From Marinobacterium jannaschii DSM 6295 (GTDB taxonomy: Bacteria; Pseudomonadota; Gammaproteobacteria; Pseudomonadales; Balneatricaceae): a stretch of DNA of 64,000 bases. Position 1 is the stretch's first letter. Each line of letters begins with the position of its first letter. The stretch covers positions 79,745 to 143,744 of the forward strand of contig NZ_KK211069.1 of NCBI RefSeq assembly GCF_000620085.1. Reading direction: 5' to 3'. The notes below the pieces were generated by a model. That model had not been told where the DNA came from, ran no database searches, and worked only from the letters and a program-made list of their open reading frames with translations. Below, one piece after another: positions 55,249-63,763 of this stretch. Both the position numbers and the translations under genes were made by a program.

Positions 55249-57066
55249 ATGCTGAAATCGTTGTATCTGCGCAATTGGCCAATCCTGCCAAAAATCCTGC
55301 TGACCTCGTTTATCGGGGTATCAATTATCCTGGCTGTTACCTTTATGGTGTTTATCCCCCACATTGAGTCACGCATTATGGAAGGTAAGAAGGACGCCAC
55401 CCGTCAGGCGGTGGAGGTGACCTTTGGTGTACTGACCCACTATCAGTCATTGGTGGAGAATCATGAGCTATCGACTGAGGAGGCCAAAGAGCGTGCTAAG
55501 CGGGCCATTAATGGCCTGCGTTACAGCGGTCGGGAATATTTCTGGATCAATGACACCCACCCCCGCATGGTGATGCACCCCACAGCCCCTAAGCTGAACG
55601 GCACAGACCTGAGCGACTTTGCTGACCCCAACGGGACTTTGCTTTTTAAAGAGTTCGTTAACGTTACCAACGCTTATGGTGCGGGTTTTGTGGACTATAT
55701 GTGGCCCAAACCCGGTGAGCAGGCGCCGGTACCCAAGCTCTCTTACGTCAAGAGTTTCAAGCCCTGGGGCTGGATCGTAGGCAGCGGCATCTATCTGGAT
55801 GATGTGCAGGAAGAGATCCTCAACTTGCGCAACCTGGCTATTGCCGGAGGCGTTTTTTTCGCCCTGCTTACCATGGCGCTGGCATGGTGGGTGGGTAGCT
55901 CCCTGACCCGACGTCTGGAACGGGTGATCGACGGCCTGAAAGATGTGGCTCAGGGCAAGGGGGATGTTGATCTCCGTAAACGTATTGCCATCACCTCTAT
56001 CGATGAAATTGGTGCGCTCTCCAGCGAGTTTAACGCGCTGATGGAGTCCATCAGTGACCTCACTACCTTCCGCAAGGTGATTGAGGAAGATGATGTGATG
56101 GAGGATGTTTATTCCCGCCTTTACGATGTATTCACTCAGGATCTCAAGCTGGAATCGCCGGTGATTTTTGAGGTGGATGATATCCATAAGCGCATGAAGC
56201 AGGTGTATCCACTGACCCTGAACGAGAACAATCAGGTCTGTAATCAGGAAATACTGGATAACTGCAATCTGTGTAAGGCTAAACGCACTGGCCATGCCAT
56301 CAGCTCATACGATTTCCCGAAGGTCTGTAAGCAGTTCATCGATCATGGTAATAGCCACCACGTGTGCGTTCCTATGACCATTGGTGGCAGTACCATTGGC
56401 GTGGTGCAGTTTAACTTTACGGGTGAGCAGGACAATGAAACCCGTCTGAATGTGACCGATCAGGTGGATAAGGCCGCTCAATACATCAAGGAAGCCTTGC
56501 CGGTTATTGAGTCCAAGCGCTTGACCGCCACATTACGAGAGTCTGCTTTGTCTGACCCCCTTACCGGTCTGCATAACCGCCGTTTCCTGCAGGAATCCGC
56601 CACTAATATCTGTTCGGGGGCCATACGTCGTAAGAAGACCATTGGCTTGCTGATGTGTGATCTGGACTACTTCAAGCAGGTGAATGATACCCATGGCCAT
56701 GATGCGGGCGATCTGATCCTGGTTGAAACCGCCAAGATCCTGAAGAACAGCGTGCGTGATGCAGACCTTATCTTCCGTTTTGGCGGCGAGGAGTTCTTCA
56801 TCATGCTGGTGGATGTAGAGCCAGGAGAAGCCCTCACCATTGCTGAGAAGATGTGTAAGACCTTTGAAGACCATCAATTTACCCTGGATACGGGCGAACG
56901 CATCACCAAGACCATCAGCATTGGTGTGAGTGAATTCCCCGGCGATGATGAGTCTCTGTGGAAGGGTTTGAAATATGCCGATGTAGCCCTGTATCAGGCC
57001 AAAGATACGGGCCGTAATCAGGCGGTACGCTTTACCCGGGATATGTGGAAGGATGAACAGTATTAA
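55249..57066 (+). CDS. Membrane diguanylate cyclase with Cache sensor, HAMP and Cys-rich middle domain
   Basis: A 605-residue membrane enzyme making c-di-GMP. Layout: membrane helix (about 15-36), periplasmic sCache-like region ending WGWIVGSGIYLDDVQ, second membrane helix (LAIAGGVFFALLTMALAWWV), HAMP, a middle GAF-like region with five cysteines (331, 339, 342, 360, 373), and GGDEF with active site GGEEF (512-516) and the inhibitory RxxD site (503-506). No EAL domain. The cysteine set (C-x7-C-x2-C) could hold a metal or sense redox state; this is inference. Confidence 0.92.
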   Translation: MLKSLYLRNWPILPKILLTSFIGVSIILAVTFMVFIPHIESRIMEGKKDATRQAVEVTFGVLTHYQSLVENHELSTEEAKERAKRAINGLRYSGREYFWINDTHPRMVMHPTAPKLNGTDLSDFADPNGTLLFKEFVNVTNAYGAGFVDYMWPKPGEQAPVPKLSYVKSFKPWGWIVGSGIYLDDVQEEILNLRNLAIAGGVFFALLTMALAWWVGSSLTRRLERVIDGLKDVAQGKGDVDLRKRIAITSIDEIGALSSEFNALMESISDLTTFRKVIEEDDVMEDVYSRLYDVFTQDLKLESPVIFEVDDIHKRMKQVYPLTLNENNQVCNQEILDNCNLCKAKRTGHAISSYDFPKVCKQFIDHGNSHHVCVPMTIGGSTIGVVQFNFTGEQDNETRLNVTDQVDKAAQYIKEALPVIESKRLTATLRESALSDPLTGLHNRRFLQESATNICSGAIRRKKTIGLLMCDLDYFKQVNDTHGHDAGDLILVETAKILKNSVRDADLIFRFGGEEFFIMLVDVEPGEALTIAEKMCKTFEDHQFTLDTGERITKTISIGVSEFPGDDESLWKGLKYADVALYQAKDTGRNQAVRFTRDMWKDEQY

Positions 57067-57108
57067 GCAGATTGCGTTGACCTGTTGGTTTGCGACTGAG
57101 CTATCAGT

Positions 57109-57132
57109 GGAAGGGGCTTAATAGCCCCTTCC
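57109..57132 (+). terminator. Terminator after the diguanylate cyclase
   Basis: GGAAGGGGCT (57109-57118) and AGCCCCTTCC (57123-57132) form a perfect 10-bp stem with TAAT loop, followed by a partial T-run. Confidence 0.7.
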
Positions 57133-57805
57133 AAGGTTTTGTTTATGACGCTGTGCTTTGTTTTCCCTCACTAAGTGGTGTCTGGTTTTACAGATACAGA
57201 TTTACACTGCGGTGGTTAAGATAGTCATCGGGAATCCAACATTTACTGTAATGTCGCCACAAACCTGATCACGCATGCACGTATAAATGGCGAAGACATA
57301 GAAATTATTATACTGTGGTTTTATATGGCGAAGAGGTGTGCAAGGATAGACGCCACTTTGACAATTTTCCACAGAAGGACTTTGGAATAATGCTTAAAGA
57401 TGATAGTAGAATAATACACTTACCCACTATTATTGAATCAATGTTCTGGAGATATCCGTCAAATTGACTGTTGGAGCTGACACCTGACTGATAAATATCA
57501 TCAGAACACTTCTAACAATAGTTTTTAAATGGGCTGTTAGTGGGCTGAGTTATCTCAAACGAGTGAAATTCAGAAAATGTCCAATATCTCCGTTGGTATT
57601 TTTGCTGTACCGTGAACCGCAGAATGCGCGTCTGAACGACGCATACCGACGAGTTCACGGCAAGGCTGCATCGGGATATGGGCTGGTTTATCAGGATAAT
57701 TGATCGGTTTCGGAGAAATCTCACACTGAATAGTTCAGTGGAACCACCTTTAATATCGTCAGTGGCGGATGTTTTCGCACGGCGGTGCAGTCCAACAAGT
57801 CGCTG

Positions 57806-57844
57806 CACAAGTCCTGCTTATAAAGAGCATAAGCAGGACTTGTG
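57806..57844. repeat. Perfect 16-bp hairpin upstream of an unknown gene
   Basis: CACAAGTCCTGCTTAT (57806-57821) and ATAAGCAGGACTTGTG (57829-57844), 7-nt loop. No T-run. It could be an mRNA leader structure, a weak terminator or a mobile-element remnant. Confidence 0.6.
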
Positions 57845-57882
57845 AGCGAAGCGTTGCCCCTCACATTCAGTAAGCAGGAAAT

Positions 57883-58512
57883 ATGAAAAGATCTGCAAAT
57901 AAATCTTTTGAAGACTTCCCATCCGTCACTCTCTACCTGAATGACGTCAGGGAGATACTTAACATCCTTACTGAATCTTGTGGTGAAGTTAAGCTTCAAA
58001 CAGGGGAATATCATGAGGTGGAGCCAGAAGAGCTAGATGAACTAGTGCGCAACACTGACACAGATAGATTTTCTGATATCTACATTCGAACATCTCAGCC
58101 ATATATTTCAATAGATCTAAGGACTTTTGGTGTTCGTATATACATAAGTGAGGACAATACCTCTCAAAGAGGAGTTGTATCAAAAATAAGCGACATACTA
58201 AACCATCGGCAACGACGTCATTTCGGTAAAGTGACTAATTTTTTATCAGCCTTGCCAGCCATTGGTTTCGGGGCTTTCATTGTAGCAGGCCAATATAAAT
58301 ATGCAGCTGCAATGCTATTGATAGTGCTTCTTAGTATTTACCCTGTAATTAAGTACCAAATTAATAATAAAGTTGTTGTATTAACCGAAGAAAAAAATAC
58401 TAAACAATCATTTCTCAAAAGAAAAAAAGATGATTTAGTAATAGCTCTTGTATCAGGCTCATTCGGTGCAGCTATTTCATTCGCATTAGTTAAATATTTT
58501 GGCCCTGCATAA
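57883..58512 (+). CDS. Unknown membrane protein (209 residues)
   Basis: AT-rich gene coding for a soluble N-terminal half (about 115 residues) and two or three membrane helices (FLSALPAIGFGAFIVAG, AAAMLLIVLLSIYPVIK, and IALVSGSFGAAISFALVK). The ribosome site is AGCAGGA before ATG 57883. No family is recognised. Its last bases contain GCATAAC, complementary to GTTATGC at 60190-60196, possibly the two ends of an attC-like site. Confidence 0.7.
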   Translation: MKRSANKSFEDFPSVTLYLNDVREILNILTESCGEVKLQTGEYHEVEPEELDELVRNTDTDRFSDIYIRTSQPYISIDLRTFGVRIYISEDNTSQRGVVSKISDILNHRQRRHFGKVTNFLSALPAIGFGAFIVAGQYKYAAAMLLIVLLSIYPVIKYQINNKVVVLTEEKNTKQSFLKRKKDDLVIALVSGSFGAAISFALVKYFGPA

Positions 58513-58976
58513 CACATATGAGCCGTCCCCAAGTCAATAGGCGAAATAGCCCCTGAGGCTTTCCTCATGGGTACTCTTTAATAATTCGATCGACATACTT
58601 CGTCTTTCTTTGAGTTGCCTACTGTGTGGTAACAAACACATATAGAGGGTCTCTTACGCACCAGAAGTGCTGCCATATCGGAAGTCCGGCTCCGAATGGG
58701 CCGCTAGAAATTACTCGGTAACTCTGACTGTCCTATTCAAGGAGGGTTGGATCACCTGGGTGTACCCGTTAGTAGCGGGATCAGTCAGAGCGTACACAGT
58801 CGAATTATTAGATTCAGGTGCGGAAGCTGCCCATCTCATCAAGGCCCCGGGCTGTCGGTGAGTGTGATACTGAGGTGAAGAGGTCAGGCCTCAGGTATTA
58901 CCGGATTGTCCGGCCCTCTTATTGATCACTTTAACCGTATGACGCCCGCTATGTGTTTCGCTTGGACAGCTTCCGC
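58513..58976. other. Non-coding stretch between the unknown gene and the IS110 transposase
   Basis: No convincing gene. It probably contains the downstream end of the IS110 element. CCGGATTG at 58901-58908 recurs at 60033-60040 on the other side of the transposase. Confidence 0.4.
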
Positions 58977-60023
58977 TTAACTTAGGAACTGAGTTTCATC
59001 GAACACCTGCCTTCGTTTGAGCATGAAAAATACGGCACGGCCCAGCTTGTGAGCGAGGGCTGACTGGGCTTTGGCTTTACTCATGCGTCTTTGTAGTTTT
59101 GCTAAATATGCCTGACCTTTGGGGGGGGGGGAACACAGGTAGCCGACAGCGGCTTCTGAAAAAGCCCATTTCAGGTGAGCATTGCCGATTTTGGCACCGG
59201 AAGTGCCGTAGCGTTTGCCGGCAGACTCCGCTTTACACTTCACGAGTCGGGCGTATGAAGCAAACTGCTGGACACGTTCAAAGCGCCGGATATCACCGAT
59301 TTCATAGAGAATGGTCAGGGCCAGTATCTGGCCGATACCGGGTATCAAGCGCAGCGAGACATAGTCCTGATAGCCGTGTTGTTTCGCCTGTTTTTCGATG
59401 AAACACTCGATCACGCTGAGTTCATGATCATAGAAATCGATCAGGTGGAGGTCCATATCCATACTGCGTTGTACGCTGGGATCGTCGAAGCGATCTTTGA
59501 TTTTTGCCCGGTTTTGCACGTAACGCAGATTTAGATTGATGGCAGACAGGTTGTACTGACTATTGGTGTTTTTAATATGGGCGAGCAACTCAGCCCGTTT
59601 ACGCATCAGGTGTTCGCGTCTCCGGAGTAGATCCCGGGTTGCACGCATGTCGGCAGGGTAGTCGTATGCCAGAGGAAACATACCACCCTTAATTAATCGG
59701 GCAATTTTGAGGGAGTCAATTTTGTCATTTTTGGCTTTGCCACCATGAATAGCACGCATATAAAGTGCGTGCCCAAGGACAAACGGAATTTTGAAGTCCC
59801 GACAGAGGTCGGAAACCCAGTACCAGCAATGCATACATTCCACCCTGACGACCAGGTCTTGCCTCAAAAATGGTGCCAGTACGTCAATCAGATCAATCGA
59901 GGTGGCCGGAATGTTCTGGTGAACAGCGACATTACCGGACGCGTCGAGGATGCAGACATACAGGACCCCGGCATGTAGATCGATACCACAGTAGTAGTGG
60001 TGATTATTGGTGTAGAATCTCAT
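58977..60023 (-). CDS. IS110/IS1111-family transposase (DEDD recombinase)
   Basis: A 348-residue transposase. N-terminal RuvC-like DEDD domain: HYYCGIDLHAGVLYVCILD, KNDKIDSLKIARLIKGG; C-terminal Transposase_20 domain: LRLIPGIGQILALTILYEIG, with the IS110 serine region GTSGAKIGNAHLKW. I start at ATG 60023, preceded by GGAG; an in-frame upstream ATG at 60050 adds 9 residues. Both catalytic halves look intact. IS110-type elements use an RNA encoded in a non-coding end for target choice. A run of ten Gs at about 59120-59130 lies inside the reading frame (proline codons). Confidence 0.93.
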   Translation of the reverse strand: MRFYTNNHHYYCGIDLHAGVLYVCILDASGNVAVHQNIPATSIDLIDVLAPFLRQDLVVRVECMHCWYWVSDLCRDFKIPFVLGHALYMRAIHGGKAKNDKIDSLKIARLIKGGMFPLAYDYPADMRATRDLLRRREHLMRKRAELLAHIKNTNSQYNLSAINLNLRYVQNRAKIKDRFDDPSVQRSMDMDLHLIDFYDHELSVIECFIEKQAKQHGYQDYVSLRLIPGIGQILALTILYEIGDIRRFERVQQFASYARLVKCKAESAGKRYGTSGAKIGNAHLKWAFSEAAVGYLCSPPPKGQAYLAKLQRRMSKAKAQSALAHKLGRAVFFMLKRRQVFDETQFLS

Positions 60024-60150
60024 TAGCCTTCTCCGGATTGGTTTGGTCACCTATCAGCCTAGGTAAATGCCTGGCTGAACGGAGAAGGCTCAATTAGTAT
60101 CAAAGTGATGTTGCACCGCACGAGCAAGCTGGTGCTGGACAAATTAACGC
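60024..60150 (-). ncRNA. Candidate structured (bridge-RNA-like) non-coding end of the IS110 element
   Basis: Directly upstream of the transposase start, AGCCTTCTCCG (60025-60035) is the exact complement of CGGAGAAGGCT (60080-60090). Within it CAGCC and GGCTG pair again, leaving internal loops. A further stem may form around 60110-60130 (GCACC...GGTGC). IS110-family bridge RNAs are encoded in this kind of position; the boundaries and activity here are not shown. Confidence 0.45.
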
Positions 60151-60208
60151 GACTGCGCAGCTAAAGGCAAATTTTCCACAAGTCGAGGCGTTATGCTCAA
60201 AAACATGG

Positions 60209-60892
60209 ATGATCACTATGCTTGAAGTTCTGAAGGAAAGTTGGTCGGAATTTTTAGTCCAGCTAAAGCCCTTGGTAATAGCAACATTGCCATGGATAGT
60301 TGCTGTCGTAGCTCTTAGTGCTGTCTCTACCGTATTCAGTGAGAAATTAAATGGCTTTGTAGAGTTCCTGCTCTCTGCAGTAGAAATGATTCTTCAGGCC
60401 ATGGTTGCCTTTGCGGGCCTTCAAGTTCTCTTCAAGTCTAGGGGTGAGGCAGTTGAGGTTACTTCTGCAAAAATCATCATCTACATAATGGCAGCGGCCT
60501 ATATAGGTATAGCTACGATGCTTGGCATGATGATCTTCATAATTCTAGGGGTCATTATCATGGCCGCTTCATTCTTTGCGCCAATCTATATATTGCAGGA
60601 GAACCAAGGCCCAATTGAGGCAGTGGCTTCTAGCGCTTCCTTGCTGCAGGGCAGGGTTTTCCGTGTCACTTTTCTTCTTTGTGGCGTATGGCTTGCCATT
60701 TATGCAATTGAGTATGTGCTCATCTTAGTATTTGGTATGCTTCCAATTTCTGGAATCATAGCGAACATCGTCACATCTGGCCTGGTTCAAATCATAGGTC
60801 TAATGACTTTACCTGTTATGGTCCAGTTCAAAACGCATCTTGTAGCGGAGCAGAGCAAGAAAATACAGCCGATGCCTGACAGCGCTGGCTGA
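60209..60892 (+). CDS. Unknown integral membrane protein (227 residues)
   Basis: Five or six membrane helices: PLVIATLPWIVAVVALSAVS, FLLSAVEMILQAMVAFAGL, IGIATMLGMMIFIILGVII, VTFLLCGVWLAIYAIEYVLIL and GIIANIVTSGLVQIIGLM. No family identified. A second ATG (60218) is possible. The region before the start contains GAGGCGTTATGC, which looks like an integron cassette boundary. Another small membrane gene follows. Confidence 0.75.
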   Translation: MITMLEVLKESWSEFLVQLKPLVIATLPWIVAVVALSAVSTVFSEKLNGFVEFLLSAVEMILQAMVAFAGLQVLFKSRGEAVEVTSAKIIIYIMAAAYIGIATMLGMMIFIILGVIIMAASFFAPIYILQENQGPIEAVASSASLLQGRVFRVTFLLCGVWLAIYAIEYVLILVFGMLPISGIIANIVTSGLVQIIGLMTLPVMVQFKTHLVAEQSKKIQPMPDSAG

Positions 60893-60921
60893 TTTGGACG
60901 TTATGTCTCAAGAGGATTCTA

Positions 60922-61266
60922 ATGAAGTTTTTAAGGGGGTTGCTGTGGGTTTACCTAGTCGTGTATACGCTCTTTCAGCTATTGATGATGGTAATGGAGA
61001 TTTATACCGGACCATTAGAATCATCAATCGTAGCTTGGTGGGCTCTTCTTGCGGTTCCTGCTGTGGTGCTTTTTAAGACGTTGAAAGGGAAAGATATACA
61101 TTGGCTATTTCACGTAATCGGTATTGTCGCTCTATTAAAAATAGTCCTATCAGCGCATCAGTTTTCTTCAGTAGATGGAGTAATGCTCGGAATGTACGCT
61201 TGGTTCGTGCCAATGCTGTTAGTTATGTTCTTTCTATCGATCAAGAGACTACGTAGTGCAACGTAA
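60922..61266 (+). CDS. Unknown small membrane protein (114 residues)
   Basis: Four membrane helices (WVYLVVYTLFQLLMMVM, WWALLAVPAVVLF, LFHVIGIVALLKIVLSA, YAWFVPMLLVMFFLSI) and a basic C-terminus. The start is 30 bp after the preceding gene, with AAGAGGA as ribosome site. No family is recognised. Confidence 0.7.
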   Translation: MKFLRGLLWVYLVVYTLFQLLMMVMEIYTGPLESSIVAWWALLAVPAVVLFKTLKGKDIHWLFHVIGIVALLKIVLSAHQFSSVDGVMLGMYAWFVPMLLVMFFLSIKRLRSAT

Positions 61267-61358
61267 TTGGTTACTGCAGTTCGCAGCCTCCGGCTACCGG
61301 ACTCGTTACAGAGAAAAAGGACACCCACCAAAATTTACAGACGGTGTTTACTGATTAG

Positions 61359-61827
61359 GAAGGTCGATTTAAAACTCAGGGGCTGCTGGCCTGTATGGCG
61401 TATGTCGATCTGAACCCCATTCGGGCAGCGATCGCCGATTGCCCGGAGCGCTCTGATTTTACCTCGATACAACAAGTGCATACGTGAGTATCAGTAGCAG
61501 CCGGCTGAGACTGCGTCACTGGCGCTCAAAGCATTGTCACCGAAGCAGTCTGATATCGAACGGGCTGTACCGTTTGATTTGGCGGACTATTTGGAACTGG
61601 TCGACTGGAACGGGCGTTGTTGCAGCCAGGATAAGCGCGGTCGTATTCCAGGTAATCTGCCGCCGATACTATAGCGCCTCGGCATTGATGCTGAATAGTG
61701 GCTACGTGCGATGCAGCTAAGGGGATTGCAGCTCAGTCGTGCTTTGAGAAGAATCGAACGGCTGAAGCTATACGCCGGACAGGTGGGGAACAGCTGGGTC
61801 AAAGGTTTAACTCAGTCACAGCGGTGA
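61359..61827 (+). pseudogene. Decayed REP-associated (Y1/IS200-like) transposase remnant
   Basis: Fragments of the C-terminal half of a REP-associated tyrosine transposase. One frame reads [22 protein letters not shown] and stops at 61487. Another reads PFDLADYLELVDWNGR and IPGNLPPIL, then RLGIDAE and GNSWVKGLTQSQ, with further stops at about 61674 and 61700. No HUH motif or Tyr part is left upstream, so it is inactive. Confidence 0.75.
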
Positions 61828-62228
61828 TTTTCGGTGCTTGGGGCGACCTGAGGTTGACCGTATTCAGTCGGTGATTCTAGGTGGATGTTTCTAAGGGAGT
61901 CCCTGGTTTTTCACTTATATGCCGACTAGATTTAGCCTGGTTCGGCTATATCGTATCTTGGTGGTTTAGCTATCGAGAGAGATCTTTCGAAGGCTGCTTG
62001 CCAGCCGAATGCAGAAGTAGTAAAAAGCAGTACTGCTATTAGGAAACTAGTAAGCTGATATAGCTGTTCGAGTTCGCAGAAAAGTTTAAGGCGGCAGCCA
62101 TACTACATCGTTGCCCATAAGGGTCAGGTGTTCGAAAAATAATTTCCTGATACGCAGCGATTAGACTCAACAGCCAGCGTTAACGAGCCCTAGACGCTGG
62201 ATTTAAAACTTAATTTATAGGGAAAATT
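61828..62228. other. Gene-free stretch before the 103-residue gene
   Basis: Nothing coding. A 7-bp stem (CCAGCGT at 62174-62180 with ACGCTGG at 62194-62200) lies near the end and includes GCGTTAACG. It may be a remnant of a recombination site. Confidence 0.4.
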
Positions 62229-62540
62229 ATGGGAAGCATCATGGAAGCTAATCAAGTCTGTAATGATACGACTTATGGACAATTCGTTAGAGTGCATCTT
62301 AAAGATGGGATTACGGATGAAGTGGCTGGTGGAAGTAACGTTGGATGTTTGGAGTACAACTCAGATGGTGAAGCCTTTTTTAACAAAAATCATGTGTTAA
62401 CTTTCAATATTGATCAAGAAGCTTCAAAGATAAGTATAATATTCAACCTTACTGAAGAAGGATATCCCTACCGCTCCATTCTTACTTTCCCTGATCAAGG
62501 AGGAGAATTTCAGCGTATTCGTCGTGAGCTTACGGCCTAA
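62229..62540 (+). CDS. Small unknown protein (103 residues)
   Basis: AT-rich gene coding for a soluble beta-rich protein starting MGSIMEANQVCNDTTYGQF and ending RIRRELTA. No membrane helix, signal or family. The ribosome site AGGGAAAATT precedes ATG 62229; a second ATG follows 12 bp inside. Confidence 0.6.
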   Translation: MGSIMEANQVCNDTTYGQFVRVHLKDGITDEVAGGSNVGCLEYNSDGEAFFNKNHVLTFNIDQEASKISIIFNLTEEGYPYRSILTFPDQGGEFQRIRRELTA

Positions 62541-62643
62541 TATTTGAAAGTGGGAACGGGTTAGCAGACTAGTTAGTGATTACTAAGGAGGTTGTTCTGA
62601 ATCAGGACAACTTCCAATTCGGTATCGCACAATTTGGCTCTCT

Positions 62644-62689
62644 GAGGGTGTTCATAGTTCTGTGTCGAGGGTGTTCATAGTTCTGTGTC
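62644..62689. repeat. Tandem duplicate of the IS256-family terminal repeat
   Basis: A 23-bp unit beginning GAGGGTGTTCATAG and ending CTGTGTC occurs twice head to tail (62644-62666 and 62667-62689). It lies just outside the IS256 transposase 3' end. One copy should be the true end; the other is an orphan from a second insertion or deletion. Confidence 0.7.
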
Positions 62690-62698
62690 ATCCGGGTT

Positions 62699-63706
62699 TT
62701 ACAGATCGACGTATTCGTCGATCCGGCCTTCGAAGTGGATGCTCAACTGAGACAGTGTCAGATTCCAGTTTTGCACGGGGTGCGTCCACTTCTCCGAGGC
62801 TTTTAACATACCGGCATAGAGCAGTTTGAGTAAAGCCGTTTCATTGGCGAAGCCGCCCTTGGTTTTTGTCAGTTTTCGGAACTGACGATGCACCGCTTCA
62901 ACCGCGTTCGTCGTATAAATCGCCTTGCGTACGTACTCTGGATACTTGAAATATACTGACAGGTTATCCCATTTACTGCGCCATGCTTTAATCACCAGTG
63001 GATACTGCTGACCCCACTTCGTTTCCAGTTCGTCCAGCGCCTGCTCAGCTGCATTTTGAGTCGTTGCTTTGTACACGCATTTCAGGTCCGACATGAAGGC
63101 TTTCTGATTTTTGCTGGCCACATACTTCAGGGAGTTACGGATCTGGTGGATCACACAAAGCTGGACTTCGGTATGGGGGTAGATGGTTTCGATGGCCTCG
63201 GGAAAGCCCTTCAGACCATCGACAGACGCGATAAGGATGTCTTTTACCCCTCGGTTCTGCAGGTCCGTCAGCACATTGAGCCAGTAGCGTGCGCCTTCGC
63301 TCTCGGAGATATACAGGCCCAGCAATTCTTTCTTCCCCTCGATGGTCAACCCCAGGATGGTATAGACCGCCTTGGAGATAAAGCGTCCGTTTTCTTTGAT
63401 TTTGTAATGAATGGCATCCAGCCAAACAAAGGGATACACCGCCTCTAACTCACGCTCCTGCCAAGCCCTTAGTTCTGGAACCAGGCGGTCTGTGATGGAG
63501 TTGATTGTGCCATTAGAGACTTCCATGCCGTACAGGTCTACCAAGTGTTCACGGATGTTCTGGTAACTGTTCCCCAAGGCGAACAATGAGATGATTTTCC
63601 GCTCCATCTCGTCGGTGAGCCGGGTCTGATGTTTCTTAACCGTTTGTGGCTCAAAAGAGCCGTTGCGATCACGGGGCGTGTCCAGCTCAAAGGGTAATCC
63701 CCCCGA
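62699..63706 (-). pseudogene. IS256 (Mutator) family transposase, N-terminus removed by the IS3-family insertion
   Basis: Reads from FSGGLPFELDTPRDRNGSFE to the C-terminal end RIDEYVDL, with the catalytic region FVWLDAIHYKIKENGRF, SVDGLKGFPEAIETIYP (DDE motif) and YTTNAVEAVHRQFRKLT. Roughly 70-90 N-terminal residues of the usual 400 are missing and a stop appears at 63710, where the IS3-type element's non-coding end begins. An internal ATG (63607) leaves a 302-residue frame that is unlikely to function. Confidence 0.88.
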
Positions 63707-63763
63707 GAATTAGCGGTGCTCAAAAGTAGAATTTTCTCGTAATCTACACGCAGGAGATTCTGC

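Larger units (their letters stand above)
57067..57882. other. Gene-free AT-rich stretch at the edge of the mobile region
   Basis: Holds the terminator 57109-57132, an AT-rich part to about 57590, a frame ending at about 57706 that reads REPQNARLNDAYRRVHGKA and looks like a coding tail, and a perfect 16-bp hairpin at 57806-57844. I do not recognise a complete gene. Confidence 0.5.

Noticed and set aside
58755..58770. GGATCACCT-like sequence resembling the 16S rRNA 3' end
   Set aside because: Only about ten bases match, with no rRNA sequence upstream; coincidence.
58667..58861. 64-residue frame between the unknown gene and the IS110 transposase
   Set aside because: No ribosome site, no family signal; likely part of the IS non-coding end.
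63056..63448. 130-residue frame antisense to the IS256 transposase
   Set aside because: Mirror of a recognisable transposase.
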